Of a DNA stretch of 43,018 nucleotides, positions 6,745-13,454 are shown in pieces; positions within the stretch are counted from its first letter, which is position 1, and every line of letters starts with the position of its first letter. The position numbers and the translations under genes were made by a program. Source of the stretch: Actinomycetota bacterium (GTDB lineage: Bacteria > Actinomycetota > Thermoleophilia > Gaiellales > Gaiellaceae). The notes beneath the pieces are model-generated. The model was not told where the DNA came from. It made no database searches and saw only the letters and a program-made list of their open reading frames with translations. The DNA is taken from positions 1-43,018 of the forward strand of contig JACDEU010000023.1 in the NCBI GenBank assembly GCA_013816245.1. The letters are read 5' to 3'.

Positions 6745-7872
6745 ATGGCATCGCGAGACCTGGAACCCACAGCGACCCTCCACTCGCGGCGTCTCAGACG
6801 GGCGGGACGTTCCCCCTCCGCCCGCGCGCTGATCCTGTGTGCCGCCGCCGTCGCGACCGCCTTTGTGACGGCGGCGGCCGCACAGTCGAAACCGCTGCGA
6901 AGGCTCGAGTCCCCTCAACTCGACCAGATTGCGCGCGCTTTTCGCCCGATCACCGACAAGCAGGTTGCATTGAGCGCCGTACCGAATGGTTTCTGGGGCG
7001 GGCAGTACCGAACGACGACCGGTGAATCCGTGACCGTGTACGCCTCCAACAGTTACCCCGTCGATCCTGCGCTCGGCCAGCGCTGGGCTGATTTTCTCGC
7101 GACCCTCGTGCATGGGTCCGAGCTCGCGACGGTCACCGTTCTGATCGCGACTCCCACACAGATCGCCCGCACGTGTGGAAGCGGTGCGGTCGCCTGCTAC
7201 AGCGCGCAAGGGTCATTCCTCTACACGCCGGGCGAGGATCCTGGCAGCGACCTCTCCGCAGAAGCGGTCATCACGCACGAGTACGGACACCACGTCGCAG
7301 CCAATCGTTCCAATGCTCCCTGGCTCGCGCTCGACTACGGCCCGAAGCGCTGGGCTTCGGCGATGCAAGTGTGCGCGAAGGCGAAGACAGGAGTGCTCGT
7401 CCCAGGCGCCGAGGATCCGGTCCAGTACACCGAGAACCCCGGCGAGGGCTGGGCCGAGACCTATCGCGTTCTCAACGAGCGCAACGCCGGCCGTGCCGAA
7501 ACGCCGTGGGACATCGTTTCCGACGCGATGTATCCGACCACAGCAGCGCTCGCAGCTGCGGTGCGGGACGTGACGAATCCCTGGATGCAGGCAACCGTCA
7601 CCACGCAGGCGGCCGCCTTTACGCGCACGACCCGCAGGCGCACGTTCACGATCGCCACCCAGCTCGACGGAGCGCTGAAGGTGACGCTCCGACCGTCAGC
7701 GGGCCTGCGCCTCGGGCTCGGCCTCTTCGCCGGGGCGAAGCGGGTCTCGCGCGCAGTGTCGGCGACGATCGTCTCCCGCGGGACGGCGGTCTGCGGCGTC
7801 CGGAGCTACAAGGTGCGGGTGAACGCCCTCAGCGGGCGCGGCAGCGTCCAGCTGACCGTCTCGAAGCCCTAG
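6745..7872 (+). CDS. Putative secreted zinc metalloprotease (HEYGHH)
   Basis: The 375-residue protein has a basic N-terminus and hydrophobic segment (~28-46) ending in A-A-A-A-Q, a signal peptide or anchor. A zincin motif H178-E-Y-G-H182-H follows an Ile-Thr strand, and a downstream G-E-G-W-A-E (Glu234/Glu238) may give the third zinc ligand, as in gluzincins. Paired cysteines (Cys144, Cys151) fit an extracytoplasmic protein. The last ~85 residues form a basic beta-rich tail, perhaps wall-binding. No close family name comes to mind. Placement between htrA and the two-component genes, with the same 11-bp repeats upstream, suggests an envelope-stress function. Peptidase activity is inferred from the motif only. 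Confidence 0.75.
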   Translation: MASRDLEPTATLHSRRLRRAGRSPSARALILCAAAVATAFVTAAAAQSKPLRRLESPQLDQIARAFRPITDKQVALSAVPNGFWGGQYRTTTGESVTVYASNSYPVDPALGQRWADFLATLVHGSELATVTVLIATPTQIARTCGSGAVACYSAQGSFLYTPGEDPGSDLSAEAVITHEYGHHVAANRSNAPWLALDYGPKRWASAMQVCAKAKTGVLVPGAEDPVQYTENPGEGWAETYRVLNERNAGRAETPWDIVSDAMYPTTAALAAAVRDVTNPWMQATVTTQAAAFTRTTRRRTFTIATQLDGALKVTLRPSAGLRLGLGLFAGAKRVSRAVSATIVSRGTAVCGVRSYKVRVNALSGRGSVQLTVSKP

Positions 7873-7880
7873 CGCGTAGC

Positions 7881-7897
7881 TCTTAGCTCTCTCTCAG
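7881..7897 (+). promoter_or_regulatory. Two 11-bp-spaced TCTTAG-like boxes upstream of the response regulator
   Basis: TCTTAG at 7881 and TCTCAG at 7892 are spaced by 11 bp, in the 47-bp gap before GTG 7920. They match the arrays upstream of htrA, the metalloprotease and the 9965 gene and suggest autoregulation of the two-component operon. Confidence 0.6.
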
Positions 7898-7919
7898 CTT
7901 CAGGCAGCAGAATGGGCCC

Positions 7920-8600
7920 GTGAGAATCCTCGTCGTAGACGACGAACGGGCTGTGCGGGAGTCCCTGCGCCGCGCTCTCGAGCTCGAGGGGTACGAGATC
8001 GAGCTCGCCGCCGACGGCAACGAGGCCCTCGAGCGCCTCCAGTCGAACGGCGACGCCCAGCCGGACGCCGTCATCCTCGACGTGCTGATGCCCGTGGTTG
8101 ACGGCCTCGAGGTCTGCCGGCGCCTGCGGCGCAGCGGTAACCACGTCCCGGTCTTGATGCTCACGGCACGGGACGAGATCGAGAACCGTGTCGCGGGGCT
8201 CGACGCCGGCGCAGACGATTACGTGACGAAGCCGTTCGCACTCGAAGAGCTCATCGCGCGTGTGCGCGCGCTGCTGCGGCGGACCACCCCGACGACCGAC
8301 GAGGCTCTTCGCTTCGCAGACATCGAGCTCGACCCGGGAACTCGCGAGGTGAGACGCGGCGCCGAGGCGATCGAGCTCACTCGCACCGAATTCGCGCTGC
8401 TGGAGCTCTTCTTGACGAACCCGCGTCAGGTGCTGACCCGGTCGATCATCTTCGAACGCGTGTGGGGCTACGACTTCGGCTTCGCCTCGAACTCGCTGGA
8501 CGTCTACATCGGCTACCTGCGGCGCAAGACCGAAGAGGGCGGCAAGCCGCGTCTGATCCAGACCGTGCGCGGGGTCGGCTACGCGCTGCGAGAGCCGTGA
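7920..8600 (+). CDS. OmpR-family response regulator (MprA-like)
   Basis: The 226-residue protein has a receiver domain (acidic pair D7-D8, phospho-acceptor Asp54 in VILDVLMP, Lys104 in DDYVTKPF) and a C-terminal winged helix (~128-222; [41 protein letters not shown]). This is close to MprA/PrrA-type regulators. It starts at GTG 7920, and its stop overlaps the kinase start (GTGA), so the pair is co-translated. TCTTAG-type 11-bp direct repeats precede its own gene and three neighbours; it is the natural candidate binder. Confidence 0.93.
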   Translation: MRILVVDDERAVRESLRRALELEGYEIELAADGNEALERLQSNGDAQPDAVILDVLMPVVDGLEVCRRLRRSGNHVPVLMLTARDEIENRVAGLDAGADDYVTKPFALEELIARVRALLRRTTPTTDEALRFADIELDPGTREVRRGAEAIELTRTEFALLELFLTNPRQVLTRSIIFERVWGYDFGFASNSLDVYIGYLRRKTEEGGKPRLIQTVRGVGYALREP

Positions 8601-9919
8601 GCTTTCGCGCCCGCCTTGCACTTGTTGCGGCCGGTGCCGTCGCGCTCGCGGTGTTGACCGCGTCGTTCGTGATCTATTTCGTCGTCCGCGACCAGCTGCG
8701 TTCGACGGTCGACAATTCGCTCAAGGCGACCGCCGCGAACATCGAGGGTACGCCGCCCCATGACTTCGAGCACTTCGGGACTTCCGTCGGAGAATTCGGT
8801 GGTGCGACGGTCTATCCGCAGGGCGTCGACAAGAATGGGAAGCTCTATCCAGCCCCTGGCGCAACGGTGTTGTTGCCGGTAAGCAACGAAGTGATTGCGG
8901 TCGCTCGTGACGAGCGACGCGCATTCTTCAGCGACATGCACGTTCGCAAGATCCACCTTCGTGTGCTGACGTTCCCGTACCCGGGAGGAGCGGTCCAGGT
9001 CGCGCGCTCGCTGACCGAGGTCGACCATTCGCTCAGTCGCATCAAGAATCTGCTCATCCTGATCGCGGGAGGAGGGATTGCGATCGCGGCCGCACTCGGG
9101 CTCGCGGTGTCGAGAGCCGCGCTCGCCCCCGTGCGCCGGCTCACGACGGCGACGGAGAACGTGACCGAGACAGGAGACCTGTCGGACCGCATCGAGGTCA
9201 GCGGGCGTGACGAGCTGAGCAGGCTTGCGGGCAGCTTCAACGCCATGCTCGGTGCGCTAGAGGAGTCGTCGCGTGCGCAGCGCCAGCTCGTCGCCGACGC
9301 GTCGCACGAGCTGCGTACGCCGCTGACGAGCCTGCGGACGAACATCGAAGTGCTCGCAAGCGAGCGGAAGCTCCCGGCCGGAGAGCGTGAGAGGTTACTG
9401 ACCGACGTCGTCGAGCAGCTGGCCGAGATGACGACGCTGATCTCAGGGTTGATCGACCTTGCACGCGGCGAACAGCAGGCGGCGGAATCCGAGGAGGTGC
9501 GGCTCGACCTCGTCGCCTCCGAGGCAGTGGAGCGTGCTAGGCGTAACCGCCCCGCGGTCACGTTCACGACCGATCTGCAGGAGTCGACCGTGCAGGGAGT
9601 GCCGTCGACGATCGAGCGCGCAGTCGCCAATCTGCTCGACAACGCGGCGAAGTGGAGCCCCGCGAATGGCGCGGTCGAGGTCGCGGTGCGAGACGGCGAG
9701 CTCAGTGTGCGTGACCACGGGCCGGGAATCGACGAGGAAGACCTTCCTCACGTCTTCGATCGGTTCTATCGGTCACGGTCCGCCCGTGGCCGGCCAGGCT
9801 CCGGTCTCGGGCTCGCGATCGTCCGCCAGGTCGCCGTCGCGCACGGCGGCGAGGTCGTGGCAGAGGCGGCCGACGGCGGCGGCACGCGGATGACTTTGCG
9901 GCTGAACGGGAGTTCTTAG
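8597..9919 (+). CDS. Sensor histidine kinase (HAMP, HisKA, HATPase; MprB-like)
   Basis: The 440-residue kinase has two transmembrane segments (~8-30 and ~151-173) flanking an extracytoplasmic sensor of ~120 residues, then HAMP (~175-228). The dimerisation helix carries phospho-accepting His237 ([10 protein letters not shown]), and the HATPase_c domain has N box [11 protein letters not shown]1 DHGPGID, F box and G2 GSGLGLAI. It phosphorylates the regulator encoded just upstream (4-bp overlap). Architecture and neighbouring htrA suggest an envelope-stress sensor like MprB or CutS; the stimulus is not visible. Confidence 0.93.
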   Translation: MSFRARLALVAAGAVALAVLTASFVIYFVVRDQLRSTVDNSLKATAANIEGTPPHDFEHFGTSVGEFGGATVYPQGVDKNGKLYPAPGATVLLPVSNEVIAVARDERRAFFSDMHVRKIHLRVLTFPYPGGAVQVARSLTEVDHSLSRIKNLLILIAGGGIAIAAALGLAVSRAALAPVRRLTTATENVTETGDLSDRIEVSGRDELSRLAGSFNAMLGALEESSRAQRQLVADASHELRTPLTSLRTNIEVLASERKLPAGERERLLTDVVEQLAEMTTLISGLIDLARGEQQAAESEEVRLDLVASEAVERARRNRPAVTFTTDLQESTVQGVPSTIERAVANLLDNAAKWSPANGAVEVAVRDGELSVRDHGPGIDEEDLPHVFDRFYRSRSARGRPGSGLGLAIVRQVAVAHGGEVVAEAADGGGTRMTLRLNGSS

Positions 9920-9941
9920 GAACTTCTTAGCGGGCTCTTAA
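9914..9941 (+). promoter_or_regulatory. Three 11-bp-spaced TCTTAG boxes upstream of the 9965 gene
   Basis: TCTTAG 9914, TCTTAG 9925 and TCTTAA 9936 are exactly 11 bases apart. The first begins 6 bp before the kinase stop ends. The last box ends 23 bp before ATG 9965, the same distance as for the metalloprotease gene (23 bp), which suggests a fixed activator-promoter geometry. Confidence 0.75.
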
Positions 9942-9964
9942 GGCCGACTGGTTCCCTACGTCGT

Positions 9965-10612
9965 ATGAAACTCACTCGAAAGCAAACGATCTTCATCGGT
10001 GGAGCGTCGCTCCTCGCCGCTGCAGGCGGCGGAGTTGCCGTCGCAGCCTCCGGTGCCGGCTCGCCGAGCCAGGAGAGCAAGGCGGTCATCGACGATGCCG
10101 CGAAGCAACTCGGCATCCCGTCGAGCAAGCTGAGCGGTGCACTGAAGCAAGCGCTCGCGAATCAAGTGGACGCCGCAGTCGCCGACGGGCGATTGACCAA
10201 GGAACAAGGTGCAGAGCTCAAGCAGCGTCTCGCCTCCGGCGACTACCCGCTGATCGGTGGACTTCACCGCGCGGGCGGTCACCACTTCGGCTTCTTCGGC
10301 GGCCTGGACGCTGCCGCGGGATACATCGGCCTGACGGAGGCACAGCTTCGGACGCAGATCGAGAGCGGCAAGAGCCTCGCCCAGGTCGCGAAGGACCACG
10401 GCAAGTCGGCGGACGGGCTCATCGCCGCGCTCGTCACCAACGCGAGGCAGGAGCTCGCCAAAGCCGTTTCGGCGGGGCGGATCACGCAAGCCCAGGCAAA
10501 CGAAATGCTAACCGGGTTGAAGCAGCGGATCACGGACCTCGTGAACTCGACCGGCGATCCCGGCCGACACGGCGAAGGGTTCCGCCACTTCGACGACGGA
10601 CCCTTCTCCTAG
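9965..10612 (+). CDS. Secreted helical protein of unknown function, two-component associated
   Basis: The 215-residue protein has a short basic N-terminus and signal-like hydrophobic stretch (~9-30, ending AVAASGAGS). A mainly helical mature part contains two related segments, each beginning AAKQLGIP or AGYIGLTEAQL and ending V-[ADT]-x-G-[RI]-[LIT]-[TQ]-x-x-[QE]-[GA]. This resembles the repeated 'L-G-x-x-x-x-x-L...A-V-x-x-G-R-I-T-x-x-Q-A' helices of uncharacterised actinobacterial exported proteins. A His/Gly-rich loop (GGHHFGFFGG) could bind metal. It follows the kinase with its own three-box array, so it is probably an output of the system. Function unknown. Confidence 0.8.
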   Translation: MKLTRKQTIFIGGASLLAAAGGGVAVAASGAGSPSQESKAVIDDAAKQLGIPSSKLSGALKQALANQVDAAVADGRLTKEQGAELKQRLASGDYPLIGGLHRAGGHHFGFFGGLDAAAGYIGLTEAQLRTQIESGKSLAQVAKDHGKSADGLIAALVTNARQELAKAVSAGRITQAQANEMLTGLKQRITDLVNSTGDPGRHGEGFRHFDDGPFS

Positions 10613-10621
10613 AGCAGAAAA

Positions 10622-10665
10622 GCCGCCGGACGCGCGCCGTTCTGGCTATGGTGACGTCCGGCGGT
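10622..10665. terminator. Hairpin after the 9965 gene, terminator-like
   Basis: GCCGCCGGACG (10622-10632) pairs with CGTCCGGCGGT (10655-10665), ten or eleven base pairs with a 22-base loop, just after the stop at 10612. No T-run follows, so it is a stem typical of high-GC terminators rather than a canonical one. Confidence 0.5.
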
Positions 10666-10705
10666 CCCTAGACATTCCTTTCGTTACCGCCGTGAAAGGA
10701 GCTAG

Positions 10706-10915
10706 ATGGGCTCTAAGAGACAGCAGACGTTTGCGAAGATGGAACGAGAGCGAAGGGTTAAGGAGAAACGCGCTCTCAAGCAGGAGAAGAAGCAGAACGC
10801 GGCAGCCGAGCGACTCTTGGGAGAGGCCGAGCCCATGCTCGAGGGCGATCTTCGAGAGGGACAGGAAGCCGAACAAGCAGAAGGACCAGAACGAGAAGAG
10901 CAGCTCGGCTCGTGA
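10706..10915 (+). CDS. Small highly charged protein (unknown function)
   Basis: The 69-residue protein starts MGSKRQQTFAKMERERR and is almost all Lys, Arg, Glu and Gln: a basic N-terminal helix (1-35) and an acidic C-terminal half. An AAAGGAG ribosome-binding sequence lies 5 bases before the ATG, so translation is well supported despite the small size. Short 'KRxQTFAKMxRERxxxEKRxxKQEKK' proteins occur in many actinobacteria without assigned function; the charge pattern would suit RNA or ribosome binding (inference). Confidence 0.75.
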   Translation: MGSKRQQTFAKMERERRVKEKRALKQEKKQNAAAERLLGEAEPMLEGDLREGQEAEQAEGPEREEQLGS

Positions 10916-10939
10916 ACCATTAGCCCGCAGAGCCTTGAG

Positions 10940-11587
10940 TTGCCGGGCGAGCCCGAGAAGCCGAAGTTACGCGGCGTTCTCCACCAAGTCGCGTTCTTCA
11001 TAGCGGTCGTCCTCGCGCCGATCTTGATCGTGAGCGCAGAGGCGGGCCGCGCACGTGCTGCAGCCGCTGTCTTTGCAGCGTCGGTCGTCGCGTGCTTTGG
11101 AGCGAGCGCGCTTTACCACCGAGTGACGTGGAAGCCACGTGCGCGTCTCTGGTTACGTCGCATCGACCACGCCGGCGTCTATTTCCTGATTGCCGGCACG
11201 TACACGCCGGTGGCGTTGCTCGTACTCGAGGGTGCGTGGCGCCCGGTTGTGCTGACGGTCGTCTGGGCAGGTGCAACTGCAGCGACGCTGCTCAAGTTCG
11301 TGTGGGTCGCCGCACCGAAGTGGCTTGCGGCGGCGATCGGCATCGCGCTTGGCTGGGTCGCGGTCGTCGTGCTTCCGCAGATGATCTCGCGTCTTCCTGC
11401 TGCGGCGGTCATCCTCCTCGTCGTCGGCGGTCTCGCCTATACCGCGGGCGCGGTCGTCTATGCACGCCGCCGCCCGGATCCGATACCAGCCGTTTTTGGC
11501 TACCACGAGCTCTTCCACGCGTTCACGATCGTGGGCGTCGCCTGCCAGTACGTGGCCATAGCGTTCTTCATCGTGCGGGCCGGCTAG
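10940..11587 (+). CDS. Hemolysin III family (PAQR-like) membrane protein
   Basis: The 215-residue protein has seven hydrophobic segments and the family's metal-binding signatures: SALYHR after the second helix, DHAGVYFLIAGTYTP, and the last-helix YHELFHAF. These are the conserved Ser/His/Asp/His positions of the CREST/PAQR hydrolases. Bacterial members are often called hemolysin III, but a haemolytic role is not implied here; they may act on membrane lipids. The start is TTG 10940, followed by the charged MPGEPEKPKLRGVLHQ leader. No strong ribosome-binding site is visible. Confidence 0.88.
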   Translation: MPGEPEKPKLRGVLHQVAFFIAVVLAPILIVSAEAGRARAAAAVFAASVVACFGASALYHRVTWKPRARLWLRRIDHAGVYFLIAGTYTPVALLVLEGAWRPVVLTVVWAGATAATLLKFVWVAAPKWLAAAIGIALGWVAVVVLPQMISRLPAAAVILLVVGGLAYTAGAVVYARRRPDPIPAVFGYHELFHAFTIVGVACQYVAIAFFIVRAG

Positions 11588-11641
11588 AACGGTTAGCTGC
11601 TAAACTGCGGATATAGAGCGAGTAACTGGTTGGCAATCGCG

Positions 11642-11675
11642 CCTCCATCTACCGTTCGTGAATTGGTAGAGGAGG
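11642..11675 (+). promoter_or_regulatory. 5'-UTR hairpin covering the cold-shock gene's Shine-Dalgarno
   Basis: CCTCCATCTACC (11642-11653) is complementary to GGTAGAGGAGG (11665-11675) with one bulged base, an 11-base loop between. The right arm contains the strong ribosome-binding sequence AGGAGG of the cspA-like gene that starts at 11686. The transcript can therefore hide its own ribosome site. Folding is read by eye. Confidence 0.6.
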
Positions 11676-11685
11676 TGTTTTTTCT

Positions 11686-11892
11686 ATGGCAACTGGAACT
11701 GTCAAGTGGTTCAACGACTCCAAGGGATACGGATTTATCTCCCCCGAGGACGCCGGTAAGGATCTGTTCGTCCACCACAGCGCCATCGCAGGTGACGGCT
11801 TCAAGTCACTGACCGAGGGTGCAAAGGTCGAGTTCGAAGCCGCCGAAGGCCCCAAGGGCCCCGAGGCGAAGAACGTCGTCCAAGTGGCTTAG
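11686..11892 (+). CDS. cspA: Cold-shock protein, CspA family
   Basis: The 68-residue protein is a single cold-shock domain with RNP1 KGYGFIS (13-19) and RNP2 LFVHHSAI (28-35), the lengths and termini ([10 protein letters not shown]...VVQVA) of classic CspA. It binds single-stranded RNA/DNA and acts as an RNA chaperone. The ribosome site AGAGGAGGT is very strong but lies in a hairpin. A clear rho-independent terminator follows, so the gene is monocistronic. Confidence 0.96.
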   Translation: MATGTVKWFNDSKGYGFISPEDAGKDLFVHHSAIAGDGFKSLTEGAKVEFEAAEGPKGPEAKNVVQVA

Positions 11893-11902
11893 TACGCGTA
11901 CA

Positions 11903-11944
11903 AGAGATGCGCGCTATGACCTCGCGCGCATCTCTCTTTTTCTT
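11903..11944 (+). terminator. Rho-independent terminator after cspA
   Basis: A perfect 12-bp stem AGAGATGCGCGC (11903-11914)/GCGCGCATCTCT (11924-11935) with a 9-base loop is followed by a CTTTTTCTT run. It begins 11 bp after the cspA stop. Confidence 0.9.
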
Positions 11945-11975
11945 GCAGGGAACGACTTCGACGAAAGGCTGGCCA

Positions 11976-12230
11976 ATGCAAGGGAAGATGCTCTGGTTCA
12001 ACGAGGAGAAGGAACACGGCTTCATCCTCACCGATGAAGGCGAGCGGCTCTACGTCCATCGCGACGGCTTCTCTCCCGGAGAGATTCCCGTTGGACGCTG
12101 TGCGCATCTGGCCGTGCAGTTCGAGGTCGTCGAAGAGAACGGAGAGCGGAGGGCATCTGGCGTCTCTGCGATCTCGAAGGACCCATCACCGCGCGCGCGC
12201 CGAAGAGGCGCAAGCCGCGCCGCGTCGTAA
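11976..12230 (+). CDS. Divergent cold-shock-domain protein with basic tail
   Basis: The 84-residue protein begins MQGKMLWFNEEKEHGFILTD, a cold-shock domain whose RNP1 is reduced to E-H-G-F-I-L and whose RNP2 reads LYVHRDGF. The last ~15 residues are Arg/Ala/Ser-rich. It lies just after the cspA terminator with its own AAAGG ribosome site, so it is a second, diverged member and not read-through. In-frame ATG codons at 11907 and 11916 fall in the terminator and are rejected. Nucleic-acid binding is likely. A structured repeat starts directly at its stop codon. Confidence 0.8.
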   Translation: MQGKMLWFNEEKEHGFILTDEGERLYVHRDGFSPGEIPVGRCAHLAVQFEVVEENGERRASGVSAISKDPSPRARRRGASRAAS

Positions 12231-12342
12231 CCGTTCGAAGTCCGGCGCGCTTTCGCGCGCCATGATGACTTCGAACGGCTTTCTTGTTTCGATCCGTGCG
12301 TTGACGGCCGACGCCGGCAAAGCCGGCATCGGCGGCGAAAGG
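12231..12342 (+). repeat. Palindromic 3'-end element, copy A (after the second cold-shock gene)
   Basis: Outer stem CCGTTCGAAGTC (12231-12242)/GACTTCGAACGG (12267-12278) is perfect; an inner stem GGCGCGC (12244-12250)/GCGCGCC (12255-12261) closes a TTTC loop; a conserved ATGAT bulge lies at 12262-12266. A T-rich stretch and a second small hairpin, GCCGGC-AAA-GCCGGC (12313-12327), follow. It starts at the base after the stop codon. Copies B and C share the layout with different, compensating stem bases. Confidence 0.75.
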
Positions 12343-12434
12343 TGGTCGCAAAGTTTCCCCGCGTTCATCTAGTGCTGCGGAGGAGAAAACTCGCGACAAG
12401 CCATCTTTCGTCCATGCTGGAACCGCCGTTCCCC

Positions 12435-12543
12435 TTCGTCGCCGATGTCGGCTTTGCCGGCTTCGGCCCCAAGCGCGGCGAGTCGAAACGAGAAGCCGTT
12501 TGAAGTCATCATGGCTCGCGAAGCGAGCCGGACTTCAAACGGC
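12435..12543 (-). repeat. Palindromic 3'-end element, copy B (after tRNA-Lys)
   Basis: This is the same element on the opposite strand: outer arms GCCGTTTGAAGTC (12495-12507) and GACTTCAAACGGC (12531-12543), inner arms GGCTCGC (12513-12519)/GCGAGCC (12523-12529), conserved ATGAT bulge (ATCAT on plus, 12508-12512), and the second hairpin element at 12435-12470. It is downstream of tRNA-Lys, in the same orientation relative to that gene as A and C are to theirs. With copy A it forms a ~313-bp inverted pair. Confidence 0.75.
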
Positions 12544-12590
12544 CAAGAGCCGGACTTCAAACGGCCAAGAGCCGGACTTCAAACGGCAAG
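12526..12590 (-). repeat. Three 22-bp tandem copies of the element's half-arm
   Basis: The unit AGAGCCGGACTTCAAACGGC plus two bases repeats with a 22-bp period (GACTTC at 12531, 12553 and 12575). The first unit is the right arm of copy B; the others are extra half-copies that fill the space up to the tRNA-Lys 3' end. Confidence 0.85.
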
Positions 12591-12663
12591 TGGGCCGGGC
12601 AGGGATCGAACCTGCGACCTTGGGATTAAAAGTCCCCTGCTCTACCAACTGAGCTACCGGCCC
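12591..12663 (-). tRNA. tRNA-Lys (anticodon TTT)
   Basis: On the minus strand the 73 bases fold as a full cloverleaf: acceptor GGGCCGG/CCGGCCC, D arm TAGCTCAGTTGGTAGAGCA, anticodon loop CTTTTAA (TTT, Lys), T arm GCAGGTTCGATCCCTGC, discriminator A. CCA is not encoded. Confidence 0.96.
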
Positions 12664-12723
12664 GCCCGGGCCAGTGTAGACATGCGCCGTGTGCCGGCCT
12701 ACCGCTGGGTGGCAAGCGTCGTC

Positions 12724-13159
12724 TCATGCCGCCGTCGCAAGGGGTCGAGTCGTGGCCGCACCGGCGCACGGGAGCGTGACCCGGAATGTCGAGCCTTTTC
12801 CTTCGGCGCTCTCGACTGTGACTCGCCTCGGGACCGGCGACGATCGACTTTTCGATCGAAAGTCCAAAGGGCCGTGCCCTGGATCGCACCCTTAACGGCA
12901 TCGTTCGTAAGGAAGAAGCGAGTGAACAATTCGGTTTGGTCGGCGGTCGAGATTCCCACGCCCGTGTCGGAAACCTCCAGGACTACGGAATTGTGCCGGT
13001 CGCGAGCACGTAGCCCTCGGAGATCAGGTAGCCCACGCTCCAGAATGCCGGAAAGCAGGCGAGCACGTACCAAGGCTTTGCGCGAGTCCGCCGGTGAATC
13101 TGGACACCAACGAGGATCGCTGACCACGAAAGCCTTCCAGAGATCACGTGCAAAGACAT
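12724..13159 (-). pseudogene. Decayed sensor histidine kinase
   Basis: Minus-strand reading gives, in order but in different frames: a membrane-sensor remnant (ILVGVQIHRRTRAKPWYVLA, starting near ATG 13159), an HATPase F/G1 region (VVLEVSDTGVGIS...ELFTRFF, then NDAVKGAIQGTAL), a G2/last-strand piece (IEKSIV) and the C-terminus VESAEGKGSTFRVTLP ending at a TGA at 12724-12726. At least three frame changes are needed, and the HisKA domain is gone. It fills most of the space between tRNA-Lys and tRNA-Glu. Confidence 0.7.
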
Positions 13160-13264
13160 GTTTCAGTCAACGACACGAGCTGCGGTCATGCACATCCCCG
13201 CTTCGCGGCCCCTGGCCTGCCCCTTCTGGCTGGGTCACGCTTCGCGGCTATTCTGGGCCCCGCC

Positions 13265-13337
13265 GCCCCCATCGACTAGCGGCCTAGGTCGCCACCCTTT
13301 CAAGGTGGTCGCGCGGGTTCGAATCCCGCTGGGGGCA
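13265..13337 (+). tRNA. tRNA-Glu (anticodon TTC)
   Basis: The 73-base cloverleaf has acceptor GCCCCCA/TGGGGGC, anticodon stem CCACC/GGTGG around CTTTCAA (TTC, Glu), T arm with GGTTCGAATCC and discriminator A at 13337. No encoded CCA. Confidence 0.96.
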
Positions 13338-13338
13338 T

Positions 13339-13449
13339 CCGCGCGGCGAAGTCCGGCCCGGCTTTCGCCCGGGCCATGATGACTTCGCTGCGGTTCCTAC
13401 CGGAGAGCGTTCGTGGCCGCGTCCGGCAGAGCCGCACGCGGCGGCGAAA
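13339..13449 (+). repeat. Palindromic 3'-end element, copy C (after tRNA-Glu)
   Basis: Outer arms GCGAAGTC (13346-13353)/GACTTCGC (13381-13388), inner arms GGCCCGG (13355-13361)/CCGGGCC (13369-13375), single C opposite the conserved ATGAT (13376-13380). A weaker version of the second hairpin follows (to ~13449, ending GGCGGCGAAAG as in copy A). It starts two bases after the tRNA. Confidence 0.7.
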
Positions 13450-13454
13450 GGGCG

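Noticed and set aside
12034..12372. Small proteins with AMMTSNGF in repeat copies A and B
   Set aside because: The similarity comes from the palindromic DNA element; the frames overlap structured sequence and lack ribosome sites.
12526..12590. Possible CRISPR array
   Set aside because: The 22-bp units are contiguous with no spacers, and no cas genes are present.
12590..12680. Protein frame with GRDRTCDLGIKSPLLYQLSYRP on the plus strand
   Set aside because: This is the antisense translation of tRNA-Lys, a common false protein in databases.
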